Assembly (NCBI GenBank): GCA_030604405.1
Contig: JAUVVY010000021.1
Coordinates: forward strand, 1 to 64,000
Length of the DNA: 64,000 nucleotides
Direction: 5' to 3'
From: a bacterium
Lineage (GTDB): Bacteria; Armatimonadota; Zipacnadia; Zipacnadales; UBA11051
Shown here: positions 1 to 10,500 of the stretch, piece after piece
How the letters are laid out: each line of letters opens with the position of its first letter
Position numbering within the stretch: the first letter of the stretch is position 1
The notes under the pieces: generated by a model
What the model was told of the DNA's origin: nothing
Seen by the model: the letters and a program-made list of their open reading frames with translations, nothing else
Database searches by the model: none
Program-made: the position numbers and the translations under genes

Positions 1-480
1 CCACCTGCTGGGCACCGGCGGCGACTTCCTGCACGCGGCCGGCATTGGTCTGGGCCGCTTCGCCCACCTGCCCAGCTAACCCGTTCACCTGCTGTGCACC
101 GGCTGCAACTTCCTGCACACGGCCGGCATTGGTCTGGGCCGCTTCGGCGACTTGGCCGGCGGTGGCGACCACCTGCTGTGCACCGGCTGCGACTTCCTGG
201 GTGCGGGCGCCGTTGGTCTGGGCGGCCGCGGCGATCTCCGAAACTGAGGCATTGACCTGCTGGGCGGCGGCTGCGACTTCCTGCACGCGTCCTGCATTGG
301 TTTGGGCCGCTTCCGCGACATTACCTGCGCTAGCGACCACCTGCTGGGCACCGGCAGCAACTTCCTGGGTACGGGCGGCATTGGTCTGGGCTGCTTCGGC
401 AACCTGGCCAGCCGAGGCATCAATCTCCTGGGCGGCCCCTGCAACTTCCTGGCTGCGGGCCGAACTGGCCTGAGCATTCT
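1..480 (-). repeat. In-frame 84-bp tandem repeats coding the C-terminal receptor arm
   Basis: The anchor cattggtctgggccgctt and variants recur at about 43, 127, 211, 295, 379 and 463, exactly 84 bp apart. They code 28-residue units of the type [20 protein letters not shown]. The array is still running at the left edge, so the copy number is a minimum. Confidence 0.9.
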
Positions 481-2233
481 GCCCTACCTGCTCAGCCGTA
501 GCGCTAACTTCCTGGGAGCTGGCGGCCAACTCCTGCCCGGCCGCGGCTACATCCTGGGCGTTGTTTTGGATAACTCCCAGACCCTCGACCACGTTGGCGA
601 GGGCTTCATTTGAGCGTGCGATGCCCTCCACGCTTTCTTGCATCGGAGCCTGCATGTTGTTGACCAATTCATCAACCCCGCCCAGCACCTTGGCGGCATC
701 CTGTGCATTGCCGCGGGACTGTTCAGCCAGTGCCCGCACTTCTTCGGCCACGACGGCAAAGCCGCGACCGGCTTCACCGGCGCGTGCCGCTTCAATTGCG
801 GCGTTAAGAGCGAGAAGGTTGGTCTGCTCAGCGATATTCTGGATGTTGTTGGTGATTTCATTGATCTGTTCCGACATCGTGACAAGTTCTTCCAGTTGGC
901 CCTGGCTGTTAGTGACCACGCCCTGGACTTGCTGCATGACGCTGGCAACTTCTTCGCCGCGCTGTACGCCTTGCTGTGCCGCGTTAACGATTTCCTGAGA
1001 CTGTGTGCCGACTTGCTGGGCGGCGGCGCCTACGTTCTGCGAGGTTGCGCCAACCTGCTCAGCACCTGAGGCTACCTCTGCTATATCCTTGCCGACGGCT
1101 TCAGCGCCCTCGCCGACTTTCTGGCTGGCCTCCCGCACTTCCTGGGCGGCACTACCCACCTCCTGCAAGGCTGCCCCTACCTCGGTGGCGGTATCGGCTA
1201 CTGAGCGTGCAGCTCCGTGAATTTCCTGAGCTGCGCTGCCCACCTCCTGGATAGCCGCGCCTACCTCAGTGGCGGTATCGGCTACCGAGCCGGCGGCTCC
1301 TTGAGCCTCCTGAGCTGCGCTACCCGCCTCCTGGAGAGCTGCGCCTACCTCGGTGGCGGTATCGGCTACCGAGCGGGCAGATCCGTGAATTTCCTGAGCT
1401 GCGCTGCCCACCTCCTGGATAGCCGCGCCTACCTCGGTGGCGGCATCGGCTACTGAGCCGGCGGCCCCCTGAACTTCCTGAGCCCCGCTGCCCATCTCCT
1501 GCAGAGCCGCGCCTACCTCGGTGGCGGTATCAGCCACTGAGCGCGCAGATGCGTGAATTTCCTGAGCTGCGCTGCCCACCTCCTGGATAGCCGCGCCTAC
1601 CTCGGTGGCGGTATCGGCTACTGAGCCGGCGGTTCCTTGAACCTCCTGAGTTGCGCTACTCGCCTCCTGCAGAGCCGCGCCTACCTCGGTGGCGGTATCA
1701 GCTACTGAGCGTGCAGAGGCGTGAATTTCCTGAGCTGAGCTGCCCACCTCTTGGACAGCCGCCCCCACCTCAGTAGCGGTATCAGCTACTGAGCGGGCGG
1801 CGCCCTGAACTTCCTGAGCCCCGCTGCCCATCTCATCCAGTGCTTTGCCCAGGACAGTGGCAGTATCGGCGACCGTATGGGCCGACTTCTCTGCCTTTTC
1901 GGCTTCGGTGACGCCTTGGCCCAGATCATCGGCTACTGTCAAAGAAGCGTCTATGATCTGGCCTAGAATGTCGGTGATGTCACCAACTGTTTCGCTGGAA
2001 CTCTGCGCAGCCTTCACCTGCCTGTCATTGTAGTCGCGTAGCTCTTTGACGGTGTCTGACATCTCCTGGTTGCTGCTGCCGAGCTCATCAACTGCAGCAG
2101 AGACCTGTTGTGTAGAATTATCCAGCGGGCGGATAATCTGGCCTATCTGCTGCATGTCCTGCTCCAGTTCGTGATATTCCTCAGAATAATCAGAACTGCT
2201 TGCATCCTGGTCGGACTGTGTGTCCTTTGGCAT
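1..2233 (-). CDS. Soluble methyl-accepting chemotaxis protein with long repeat arrays, 3' end beyond the window
   Basis: Reading leftward from an ATG at 2233 (GGAGG about 9 nt upstream), one frame stays open to base 1, giving about 744 residues without a stop. There is no signal peptide, membrane segment or recognisable ligand domain, so it should be a cytoplasmic receptor. The chemoreceptor hairpin tip, which contacts CheA/CheW in this family, is unmistakable: [20 protein letters not shown], then [18 protein letters not shown]; the turn glutamate is near residue 487. Residues about 117-370 are nine 28-residue repeats (type [15 protein letters not shown]). From about residue 584 a second array (type [20 protein letters not shown]) runs to the edge. 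Both are four-heptad units that should extend the antiparallel coiled coil. No che genes lie nearby. The family call is very secure; the ligand and C-terminus cannot be seen. Confidence 0.93.
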   Translation of the reverse strand, partial: MPKDTQSDQDASSSDYSEEYHELEQDMQQIGQIIRPLDNSTQQVSAAVDELGSSNQEMSDTVKELRDYNDRQVKAAQSSSETVGDITDILGQIIDASLTVADDLGQGVTEAEKAEKSAHTVADTATVLGKALDEMGSGAQEVQGAARSVADTATEVGAAVQEVGSSAQEIHASARSVADTATEVGAALQEASSATQEVQGTAGSVADTATEVGAAIQEVGSAAQEIHASARSVADTATEVGAALQEMGSGAQEVQGAAGSVADAATEVGAAIQEVGSAAQEIHGSARSVADTATEVGAALQEAGSAAQEAQGAAGSVADTATEVGAAIQEVGSAAQEIHGAARSVADTATEVGAALQEVGSAAQEVREASQKVGEGAEAVGKDIAEVASGAEQVGATSQNVGAAAQQVGTQSQEIVNAAQQGVQRGEEVASVMQQVQGVVTNSQGQLEELVTMSEQINEITNNIQNIAEQTNLLALNAAIEAARAGEAGRGFAVVAEEVRALAEQSRGNAQDAAKVLGGVDELVNNMQAPMQESVEGIARSNEALANVVEGLGVIQNNAQDVAAAGQELAASSQEVSATAEQVGQNAQASSARSQEVAGAAQEIDASAGQVAEAAQTNAARTQEVAAGAQQVVASAGNVAEAAQTNAGRVQEVAAAAQQVNASVSEIAAAAQTNGARTQEVAAGAQQVVATAGQVAEAAQTNAGRVQEVAAGAQQVNGLAGQVGEAAQTNAGRVQEVAAGAQQV
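1130..1885 (-). repeat. Nine in-frame 84-bp tandem repeats coding the N-terminal receptor arm
   Basis: A recognisable anchor (tatcggctactgagc and variants) recurs exactly every 84 bp, near 1190, 1274, 1358, 1442, 1526, 1610, 1694, 1778 and 1862. Each unit codes 28 residues, four heptads. Alternate units end in IHASAR-like or VQGAAG-like residues, so there is also a 168-bp higher-order period. Confidence 0.93.
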
Positions 2234-2595
2234 TCCATGAGCCTCCCTGTTTGTAGTCAGCTTCTGAGAATCGATTCACAGCCTGATACCGCTTGTCGGC
2301 GGCAACAGCGTGGCAGAAATCGTCGCAGGCGGGGAACGGCTTGCAAGTGTCACCTCCAGTTCTCCCCGGTGCATCCGAGTTCGGCTCGCGATCTCGCCGC
2401 TGTGCATACTGCCACGGCTCCCCGCTGACAATACTTACGGAACGTCGAATCGTGGACTTATTCCGTCGTTTCCCAGACTGCAATTAACGTGCCTACATCG
2501 GGAAGCTATCGTACCTGGCTCTGAAGCTGACACAAAAGGTAGCGCCCCGGCAAGCCGACGCCGGGGCGCTGAAGTGGGGCAGATGCCGATAGGGC
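2234..2595. other. Intergenic region without a supported gene
   Basis: About 360 bp lies between the chemoreceptor start and the UroD-like gene stop, both on the minus strand. I find no convincing reading frame. It holds a terminator-like hairpin at 2541-2570, and presumably the chemoreceptor promoter, for which I see no good consensus match. Confidence 0.5.
2541..2570 (-). terminator. Intrinsic terminator after the UroD-like gene
   Basis: A perfect 11-bp GC-rich stem (agcgccccggc / gccggggcgct) with an 8-nt loop is followed on the minus strand by ACCTTTTGTGT. It lies 26 bp past the UroD-like stop codon. Confidence 0.75.
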
Positions 2596-3624
2596 TCAGT
2601 CGTACACGCCGAACTCCTTGGTCGTCTCGACCATTGCCCTGTAGTTTTCGGGGTTGACTGCGGAGATAATGCTGTTGCCCGAGCACATGATGTGCCCGCC
2701 GCCCACCGAAGCAGTTTCAAGCAGGCGCTTGACTTCCGCGATGACCTCTTCTACCGTCCCGCGGCACAGCAGGTCCACATCAACATTGCCGACCACGCAG
2801 GTATCATAGTGCGCCTTGAGGCGGTCCAACTCCATCCCAGGAAGCGGCTCAAGCGGGCCAAATGCATCAACGCCTGTAGATACCATCATGTCCATGATCT
2901 TGCGGATGTCGCCGTCGGTGTGCTTGATGCAGTAGGCCCCGGCGCGCTTGATCTCCTGCACTACAGTGCGCAGCCCGGGCAGAATGAAGCGCTCGAAGTG
3001 TGCCGGTGACATGAACGGGCCCTGCTTCCAGGCATAATCGTCGCCCAGCAGGACGATCTCCACACCCTCGGCGATGACGCGGCGGTATAGCTCCACATAG
3101 TACTCGACGCCGACCTTGGCCAGCTTTTCGACCAATTCGGGCCGGGTACCGTAGTCAATAAGCAGGTTCTGCAGGCCGGCGCGGAGGTACTGACTGACGG
3201 CAAAAATGCCTTCCCCTACGAAGCAGATGGCCTGCTTGCCCTTGAACCTGGCCACGACCTCGCGGGTCTGGTTGAGGAAGTATTCGTCGTTGCCATCGGG
3301 AGGCTGATAGTCAAGCAGATCGCTCTCGTCTTGAATCAGAGCCGGCTCACAGGAGATGGGGATTACTTCGGTGGTCATCCGCTGCAGCGTTCCCCACTTG
3401 TCGCGGTAGATGCGCTTTTCCTCATCCACCCATTCTACGTCACGATAGTCGGTCGTGATGCCGAAGGCGACCACGTCCAGGCCCATCTTTTCGACAAGGT
3501 CGAAATAGTCGCAGCCGGGATAGAGGGCCTCGACCACCTTCGGGTCAATAATAATCTCCATCAGCGGCACCCGGTCGGGCTGTTTGCCCTCCAACGCGGC
3601 AAAGATACGTTCAGGAGAATTCAT
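2596..3624 (-). CDS. UroD-fold (MtaA/CmuA-like) protein, probable methyltransferase
   Basis: A protein of about 342 residues starting MNSPERIFAALEGKQPDRVP, the typical N-terminus of the uroporphyrinogen decarboxylase superfamily. An in-frame TTG two codons upstream is possible, but the ATG at 3624 has a GGTGA before it. The C-terminal half has the barrel strands with IKHTDGDI and MCSGNSIISAVNPENYRAMV, where this family has metal- and substrate-binding positions. The N-terminal arginine motif of true HemE is absent and no haem genes are near. A corrinoid- or cofactor-linked methyltransferase role is therefore more likely than decarboxylation, but no corrinoid protein is encoded beside it. The substrate is unknown. 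It stands alone, ends at a clear terminator, and is divergent from the MFS gene. Confidence 0.85.
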   Translation of the reverse strand: MNSPERIFAALEGKQPDRVPLMEIIIDPKVVEALYPGCDYFDLVEKMGLDVVAFGITTDYRDVEWVDEEKRIYRDKWGTLQRMTTEVIPISCEPALIQDESDLLDYQPPDGNDEYFLNQTREVVARFKGKQAICFVGEGIFAVSQYLRAGLQNLLIDYGTRPELVEKLAKVGVEYYVELYRRVIAEGVEIVLLGDDYAWKQGPFMSPAHFERFILPGLRTVVQEIKRAGAYCIKHTDGDIRKIMDMMVSTGVDAFGPLEPLPGMELDRLKAHYDTCVVGNVDVDLLCRGTVEEVIAEVKRLLETASVGGGHIMCSGNSIISAVNPENYRAMVETTKEFGVYD

Positions 3625-3779
3625 CAGCAATCACCATTTTTCCGTTTGAGTTCCGTGCACGATGGGCAAGCAGCGTAGGTCAACTGTGTCATAGCCCTCG
3701 ATGAGTAGTTCGCTGCATTGGGTCGCGTTTCCTGCCGGCAACTACGATAACTTCAGACGACCGCTGAGGCCGTGGGTCC

Positions 3780-3808
3780 TTGACAACCGGTGCCCTTGCC
3801 TGATACAA
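3780..3808 (+). promoter_or_regulatory. Sigma-70-like promoter for the MFS gene
   Basis: TTGACA, 17 nt, then ATACAA, about 100 nt upstream of the ATG at 3906. The -35 box is perfect and the -10 box partial. Confidence 0.45.
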
Positions 3809-3905
3809 GACAGCGCGTATGGTGCGGCGGCGATACCACTTTGCCGTCGCGGATTCTGTCTTTCGGGTCGCAGGACGACGCGGCGCAGGAGATTGGCGCA
3901 GAGTA

Positions 3906-5054
3906 ATGAACCGCAATTTCGGCACACTCTTAGCCGTCTCGCTCCTGTTCGGCCTCGGCTCGGGGATCTACGAGTTCGCCCTGCCGTACTTGCTCGACGC
4001 CCACGGCATTTCGGTGCCGCGCATGGGCCTGATATATGCCGCAGGTGCGATTGTCGTCTTCCTGGCTCGCATATATGCCGGTCATCTCTCAGACATCTTC
4101 GGGCGCAAGTCGCTGTACGGCTCAGCGGTCGCACTCACCGCCATCGTTACTGCCGTCACACCCGCTGCCGTAGTCCTCTGGCTTCAGGCTATCCTCAAGA
4201 GCGCCTTTGACGCGGGGGCGATGGTTTTTGACAGCATGTATCAGCTTTGCCTGCACGATGACAGCCGCAAGAAATACCTCGACCGGGTGGGGAGGACGAG
4301 GGGATTGCAGGCTCTGGCCGCGGCGGTCAGCACATTTGCAGCCGGCTTGCTGTTGGCTCGCGATCTATACACCGGCACATTCCATCTCGCATCCGCGACG
4401 CTGGTGCTCGGCCTAGCGGTTTTCCTCATCGGCTACAGGCCCGGCAATAACGCTGCCGGAAAGCCCACCTCCGGACAATCGTTGCGCAGTCTGCTTGCGC
4501 TCGATCTGCCGCGGCCGCTGATAGTCCTGACCGTGGCCGCCTTCATCTTTACCGTCGGCTTGTCAATCAGCCACTGCTTTGTCATGCAACTTTTCTGGGA
4601 GCGGCAGTTCGGAGCCTCGCGGGCGGATATCGGCATCATTCTGATGCTGCACCGGTTCACCATCGCCATCCCGCTGTTGCTGCTGGGCTGGTCGGCGAAA
4701 AAGCACCTGAAGCAGATATTCATCGCATTTCTGATCTTTGAGGGGCTTGCCATCAGCGCCTCAGGCTTTATCGGGGGCCTTCTGCCGGCGGCGGCTGTGT
4801 GGCTGATGCACGACCTGTTTGGCGCGGGAGTGTGGATGCCGATTCAGAGCGCGCTCGTCCAGAAGTATTCGCGTGAGGAAAGCCGTGGGCAGGATGTTAG
4901 CAAGGTCTTTGCCATCGGATCGCTGGGTTGGGTCTTCGGCCCGCTTATCGCCGGGGCGGTTTTTGACCGCTGGTACGGCGGCCCCTTTGTCCTCAGCGGG
5001 GCCATTGTAATCCTGGCAGCCTGTGTACTGCTGTTGCTACCCGGCGAGGATTGA
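3906..5054 (+). CDS. Major facilitator superfamily transporter
   Basis: About 382 residues with some 12 hydrophobic segments, starting MNRNFGTLLAVSLLFGLGSG. The loop after the second segment carries GHLSDIFGRKSL, the MFS motif A, and a second half of similar organisation follows (LILMLHRF... region near residue 240). The frame is open upstream to 3819, but that extension (RRRYHF...) is basic and unlike a transporter N-terminus, so the ATG at 3906 is preferred; its ribosome-binding site is weak. The substrate cannot be read from the sequence. It is not co-directional with its neighbours and appears monocistronic. Confidence 0.87.
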   Translation: MNRNFGTLLAVSLLFGLGSGIYEFALPYLLDAHGISVPRMGLIYAAGAIVVFLARIYAGHLSDIFGRKSLYGSAVALTAIVTAVTPAAVVLWLQAILKSAFDAGAMVFDSMYQLCLHDDSRKKYLDRVGRTRGLQALAAAVSTFAAGLLLARDLYTGTFHLASATLVLGLAVFLIGYRPGNNAAGKPTSGQSLRSLLALDLPRPLIVLTVAAFIFTVGLSISHCFVMQLFWERQFGASRADIGIILMLHRFTIAIPLLLLGWSAKKHLKQIFIAFLIFEGLAISASGFIGGLLPAAAVWLMHDLFGAGVWMPIQSALVQKYSREESRGQDVSKVFAIGSLGWVFGPLIAGAVFDRWYGGPFVLSGAIVILAACVLLLLPGED

Positions 5055-5181
5055 AGCAGGGCGAGCTATGGGAATGGCGGCGGCTTGGGTATCTGGTAGA
5101 ACCTCACCAATTCCCTGCAAGTGTGGCTCGTTGCTGCCTGACTACGTTGCACCACTCTTGTATTGCAGTGCCGCGAGCGAT

Positions 5182-6099
5182 CTATTGGTCATAGTCGAAC
5201 TCTATCGCTGTGTGACTGACTATGTCGTAACAATCGAGGTTGTCGTTCCACCGCAGCTTCGCCTCGAATGCCCACTCGGATTGCGGCGGGCCGGTCCAGA
5301 CGACGACGCTCTTCCAATCCGACGAATGCCTGATCACCTTTGCCACCCAGTCGGGGGTACCCGTCAGGGCGGCTTCCTTGGCCACCTCCTCGCCAGGCTG
5401 GTAGATGTCAGGCACCTCGCTGTCAGCCCCGGTGTCTTCTACGCCTAGCGGCCCCTCGTCAACGAGCTGGTACTGCCCGGCATCATCGTCCCACTCCAGG
5501 TCCATCCAAGTGGTGAACTCGCTGCCGATGGGGCCTAATACCAGGTGGACTGTTTTCCAGTCGTCAGCATGAGTGGCGACCTGCACTGACCAGGCTGGCT
5601 TTCGCGATTGTCCGAAGATGACGGCCGCGGCCAGGCCGGGACCTTCTACGTCTATGCTCGGAACTTCGCCGCTGAAATCTGTATCGCTGGCATCGAGCAC
5701 CGGCTCGACCTGCGTCTCTTCGATGGCCGTGGGAGACGAGCCTTGTTCATCTAGCTCGGCCTGCAGGCCCAGGTAGCAGAAAGAGAGCACTGCTGCAACT
5801 AGCAGGCCTATCAGCAGCAGGCAGCCGCAGCCGATGCCGATAATCCAGCCCCAGGGAGTGCCCTTCTGGGGAGTAGGTTGCTCGGCGGCAGGCTCCGTAG
5901 GTGGTGGGGGAGTACCTTCGGCTTGTTCGGGCGGCTGTTGAGCCGACGGCGGCGCAGACTGCGCCTCGGGCTGGGGCGCAGGCGCCTGCTCGGGTCCAGG
6001 TGACGCAGGCGCGGCAGCCTCGGCCTCGGTCGGCTCGGGTGGCTGCTGAGGGTCATCGGGTACGGGTGTTGGCAAGCCGGGGTCTTTAGGATGTTCCAT
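5182..6099 (-). CDS. Single-pass membrane protein with proline-rich cytoplasmic region, unknown function
   Basis: About 305 residues. Residues 1-80 are a low-complexity Pro/Glu/Ala/Gln stretch, probably disordered and cytoplasmic. One hydrophobic segment follows (WGWIIGIGCGCLLLIGLLVA, about 83-107). The remaining 200 residues, probably extracytoplasmic, are acidic and contain two similar blocks: a KPAWSVQVATHADDWKTVHL type and a PDWVAKVIRHSSDWKSVVVW type, each followed by GP and a W-rich strand. This is an internal duplication of a small beta-rich unit. A GGAGGTG lies 6 nt before the ATG. I do not recognise a family. Confidence 0.7.
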   Translation of the reverse strand: MEHPKDPGLPTPVPDDPQQPPEPTEAEAAAPASPGPEQAPAPQPEAQSAPPSAQQPPEQAEGTPPPPTEPAAEQPTPQKGTPWGWIIGIGCGCLLLIGLLVAAVLSFCYLGLQAELDEQGSSPTAIEETQVEPVLDASDTDFSGEVPSIDVEGPGLAAAVIFGQSRKPAWSVQVATHADDWKTVHLVLGPIGSEFTTWMDLEWDDDAGQYQLVDEGPLGVEDTGADSEVPDIYQPGEEVAKEAALTGTPDWVAKVIRHSSDWKSVVVWTGPPQSEWAFEAKLRWNDNLDCYDIVSHTAIEFDYDQ

Positions 6100-6222
6100 A
6101 ATCGCACCTCCGCGAGCAATAGGTATGCAGGGCTCACGACTTCAGATCTTCACAGTACGCCTCCGGCAAGTTCCAATTCGGCCACTGGCCTCGGGACACC
6201 TGCCGGGCCGAGCCGCTGTTGC

Positions 6223-7320
6223 TCACTCAAGGCGCCCTATAATCCTCAGCCACGCATCGCGCCAGTTTTCCAGGTTATAGACTGAGCGCACGGTTGCCTG
6301 CTGCTGTATCCCGACCGTTTCCCGGTTTCGCCAGGCTTCGGTCATCGCCGCCGCCAGCGCTTCGGGCGTCGGCTCTGACTTCATGGTAGGCAGATCCGCC
6401 AGCCCGGCGACATTGGTGCTCACCGTAGCCGTGCCGCAGGCCATCGCTTCGAGGGCCGAAAGTGAGGTCCCCTCACCGGCAATTGTGGGGATTACGGTTA
6501 ATTCCGCTGCCGAGTACGCCGCCGGCATTTGCTCCCAGGGGATCGGTCCGATGAATTCCACACGGTGCGAGATACGGTGTTCGGCCGCCAGTTCGCGACA
6601 GTACGCGGCGTAATCAGGCTGACTCTCGGCACCGGCAACAATCATGCGGGCGTCATCGAGTTCGTCTGAGCAGCGGCCAAACGCCTGAATCGCCAGGTGA
6701 ATGCCGCGGTTGCGATAGACGTTGCGCGGGATCAGTACCATCGGCCCGTCCGGCAGGTCCGGATGTGGTTGTGTGGCTGTGAACATCTGCGTATCTACGC
6801 AGTTAGGCACAAAAAAGCGTCCGGGGGCGATTTCGGAGAATGGCTCGGCACCTGGGCTGACATCTTCGCCGACTTCACGCAGGAAAAAGGTATCATTGGC
6901 TACCACGAAGGTCGCATTACGATACGCGCGGCGGGCCAATGCTTGCTTGATCCGGTTGTGTAGTGCCGAGGGGTTGTCATCCCAAAACACGCCATGAGAG
7001 ACCAGAACCGTCCCCGGATGCCATTCCAGAAAACGGTGGTAGTTCGGATAGTGGACCACCAGCATATCGTATTCGGCCAGTTCGCCGCGCAGCCTCGGCA
7101 AACCGAAAGGTAGCGTCCAGAATTCTCCTTGCTTACCCAGGATGCGGCTGACGGGCGACCGGATGATGCGTATCGCCGGGTCATCTATGTCCTGCACCGG
7201 CCGCTGATATACAGTGATCTGGTGGCCGGCGGCCTCGCACACGCGCCGCAGAAGCTGCGCCCAAACATCTGCGCCGCCGACAATCGGCTTGTAGCTGTAG
7301 GTCACCTGTGCGATGCGCAT
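6223..7320 (-). CDS. GT4-family glycosyltransferase
   Basis: About 365 residues starting MRIAQVTYSYKPIVGGADVW, the usual GT-B N-terminal strand plus glycine-rich loop. The C-terminal Rossmann half has GEGTSLSALEAMACGTATVS, the E-x7-E nucleotide-sugar motif of retaining GT4 enzymes. The ATG at 7320 is preferred over an in-frame TTG at 7329 because AGAAGGG sits 10 nt upstream of it. It probably transfers a sugar from a nucleotide donor onto an envelope glycan or lipid; donor and acceptor are unknown. There is no other glycan gene beside it, so the pathway is not apparent. Confidence 0.88.
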   Translation of the reverse strand: MRIAQVTYSYKPIVGGADVWAQLLRRVCEAAGHQITVYQRPVQDIDDPAIRIIRSPVSRILGKQGEFWTLPFGLPRLRGELAEYDMLVVHYPNYHRFLEWHPGTVLVSHGVFWDDNPSALHNRIKQALARRAYRNATFVVANDTFFLREVGEDVSPGAEPFSEIAPGRFFVPNCVDTQMFTATQPHPDLPDGPMVLIPRNVYRNRGIHLAIQAFGRCSDELDDARMIVAGAESQPDYAAYCRELAAEHRISHRVEFIGPIPWEQMPAAYSAAELTVIPTIAGEGTSLSALEAMACGTATVSTNVAGLADLPTMKSEPTPEALAAAMTEAWRNRETVGIQQQATVRSVYNLENWRDAWLRIIGRLE

Positions 7321-7567
7321 GCCCTGCAAACCCTTCTCTTACGGATACACATTGCCGCCACAGTCACGTCTTTTCAGTTCGGCTTTCTACCGCCCGGCAC
7401 CTTCTGTCAGCGTTTTGCGCACCCTTGCCATCAGCAGAATCCAAGGAAAGTTGCCCCGCATTAGACAAAATCGCCGGATAAAAACACACAGTAATATAAA
7501 GGAAGCAAGACCACATCCGTCGAATTAAGCAGTATCTGTCTTCAGTCTTCGCATCGAGGTGAGGCTA

Positions 7568-10500
7568 GTGAAGTCACATGGCCTGTTGTGCACGTTTCTC
7601 CTCATGGTGTGGGCGTCATCGGTTTCTGGCGCTATTCTGAGTGGCACGGTGGTTGACGCCGAAGGCAAGCCCATAGCGGATGCGCAGGTATGGTTGCATC
7701 GCACGGTCTACAGAGAAGAAAGCCAGCGCGGTCTGGTGGCCAGCATGAAAACCGCTGCTGACGGGGCCTTCTCGCTCGTGGACCCGGATTACGATGACAT
7801 TGAGGGCAAGGGCAGGTGGATGCTGGTTGCTTACAAGCAAGGACTGGCCCTCGATGGCGCCCATACTTCGGATATCGCCAAGCCCTTCGAACTGAAGCTG
7901 GTCCCGCCGGAAACAATTTCCGGCAAGATCCTGGATGAAGCTGGCAAGCCGCTGCCTGGAGCAACCGTGGCGGTGACCAACTGCCGGGTTGGGCAATATG
8001 GTCAACCAGGCTTCCGACGTTTCGTGCTGCTGACAGACTTCGCCAAGCAGTTCGGCGTACAAACCGACCAGGATGGAGCCTTCGCTTTGCACCTTACCCC
8101 GCCCGGCGCCAGTGTCACCCTGTACCTCTGCGCCGCCGGTTATGGCTCCTTCAGCATCTCTAGCCCAGTGGATGTATCAGCTTTGCGCCTGCAGCCGGCC
8201 GGCAGCATCAAGGGCCGCATAGTCGCACCTGAGAAGCTGCCTGACATGGCGAAAGCCCGGCTGATGGCGTTCGGGCGCATGTCAGGCCGCGACATGTCTG
8301 CATCAGGCGAGGCCAAAGTGGACGCAAACGGGGAGTTCGAGTTCCCTGAATTGCCACCGGGGAGTTATCTGCTGCATATCTCCAGCCAGCCAGGCGACGC
8401 GTACCATGTGCAAGGCAAGAGCGACATTGAGGTAAAATCCGGCAAAGAGACCGTTGTAGAACTGCAGGCCCAAAAGACTGCGGTCATACGCGGCCGCGTG
8501 ATCGCCGGCGACACTGGACAGGGCCTGGCAGACGTTAGCGTATCAATCAGCGAAGCACCATCCGGCAGGACGCAGCAGAACGGTACCTTTGAAGTTCATG
8601 CCCTACCCGGCGATAAATATATCCGCGTTTTCCCCGATGAAGGCTATCTCGGCACCCGGTATGAAGAGCGTATTGCCATCGAACTCGGCCCTGAGGGCGC
8701 GGATGTCGGCGACATCAAACTAGAGAGGGCCCACACGCTGAAGTTCCTGGTGGTGGATGAACAGGACCAGCCGGTCGAGGAGGCAATGGTCACTGTAAGG
8801 GTGGAAGGCGACCGCGATTACTTCCCCGCCTTTTCTTCGCAGACCACGGATGAGAATGGAATCTATGAGAAGTCCAGCCTGCGTGCGGGTGCGATAGTTA
8901 GCGCGCGTGCCGCCAAAGGCAATGCCATGAGCGAAAAGGTCAAAGCCACCGTCGGCGAGACCGAACAACCGGTCAAGCTGGTGCTGAAGGCCGATGCCGC
9001 TGCCGCAATAACAGCGATAATAGTTGACCAGAACGGCAAGCCAGTAGTGGACGCAGAAGTTAGCGCGTACGAGCGTGGCGAAAACTGGGGGCGCTCAATA
9101 CGTAGTGACCCGCCAGATGAAAATGGCCGGATTGAATGCAAGGGTCTGACACCCGGGTGGCAATACCAGTTTCGCGTCAAAGCGCCGGACAGCGACCGCC
9201 TGGACACCGGGATATGGACTGCTGTGGCCGGCGAAACGCACGACTTCGGCACCATTAAGCTCACTCGTCACACCGCTTTTCTGGCTGGAGTGGTCGTTGA
9301 CGGGGCCGGAAAGCCGCTGGGCGGCGCGAAGGTGTTCAACGTGGGAGATACCCCGGGCCGCAAGCAGGTTTCCACTGATGAGCAGGGCCGCTTCCGGCTC
9401 AGTGGCCTGGCAGAGGGCCGGGCCTACGCTTACGTTGACGCGCCCGGATGCCGTTTCACCGCAGCAGCGGCGCCCACGGGCACTGCCGACCTGAAAATAG
9501 TGCTCCGGCCGCAAGCGCCCGGCACCATGGGAAATCCCCCGGCGCCGAGAGCAAATCAATTGCCGCCCGACCAGGCCAAGGCGCTTGCCAGGAAGCTGCT
9601 GATCGAAGCGGCCGAGCAAACCCATGGCGCTGCAGGCTACTACCGTCAGTCTCTACTGCAGGCGCTGGCGCAGGTTGACCCGACGGCGGCGTATGAAATG
9701 GCGGCCAAGGGCGGAGACGAGATCTGGCCGATTAACGTGCAGGTTGCCCGCCTGCGCATGGCCGATGACTGCGATGAAGCTCTGGCGCTGATGAAAGAGA
9801 GCTTCGGCACCTACGGCTCCTACGATCTCACGCGCGGCCTGCTTGGCGCCGCCGATGACCAGCTCTCAGAGCATCCGGATATAGCGCGCCGCTGTCTGGA
9901 AGAGGCCCTGAAAGTTACGCCCACTCTCAGTGTGGCCAACAAGCGCGTCCTGTACGCTGCCCTGGCGGCCCGAAAGCTGCAAGAGATCGCCCCTCAGCGA
10001 GCGGAGCAGGTCTATGAGCAAATCGTCCCGCTGGCCGCCAGCCTCAGCGGTGCCGACTATGACGCCTTCGTGCGCGGCATGGTAGCTGAGCAAATCTGCG
10101 ACAAGCACTTCGATATGGCAATGCAGCTCATAGACGGCATCCAGGACCAGGACGAAAAGCAGCGGCATCTGACCAATATCGCCCGCCATATCGCCAAAAC
10201 CGACCCCGACCGCGCAGTAGATATGCTCAAGAAACTTAGCGATGAATGGCAGCGAGATTACGCATACGTCAGGATGCTGCCGTTTTTTCCTCCAGACCGA
10301 TTCGACCATGCCATTGAGATCGCCAGCGGCCTCAGCCGCAATGAACTTCGTGCCCGCGCTCTCGCCCTGCTCGCCCAGGTGGGGCCTGAAGAGCGAGTAC
10401 CCCAGCTCCTGGAGCAAGCCGCCGGCGAACTCATCGCTGAGGCCACAGAGCAGGGCATGGCTCCGGGCGGCTCGCGTCTGGCGCAATCAATGGCGCGGCT

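Noticed and set aside
45-1456. Several long plus-strand and off-frame minus-strand reading frames
   Set aside because: They are shadows of the repeat-rich chemoreceptor frame; their products are low-complexity Trp/Pro/Arg/Ala strings.
1-1900. Regularly spaced repeats resembling a CRISPR array
   Set aside because: The 84-bp period has no unique spacers, stays in frame, and codes chemoreceptor coiled coil.
2596-3624. HemE (uroporphyrinogen decarboxylase), also considered for 15153-16157
   Set aside because: Neither protein has the HemE N-terminal arginine motif, and no haem genes are nearby; both fit UroD-like methyltransferase subfamilies better.
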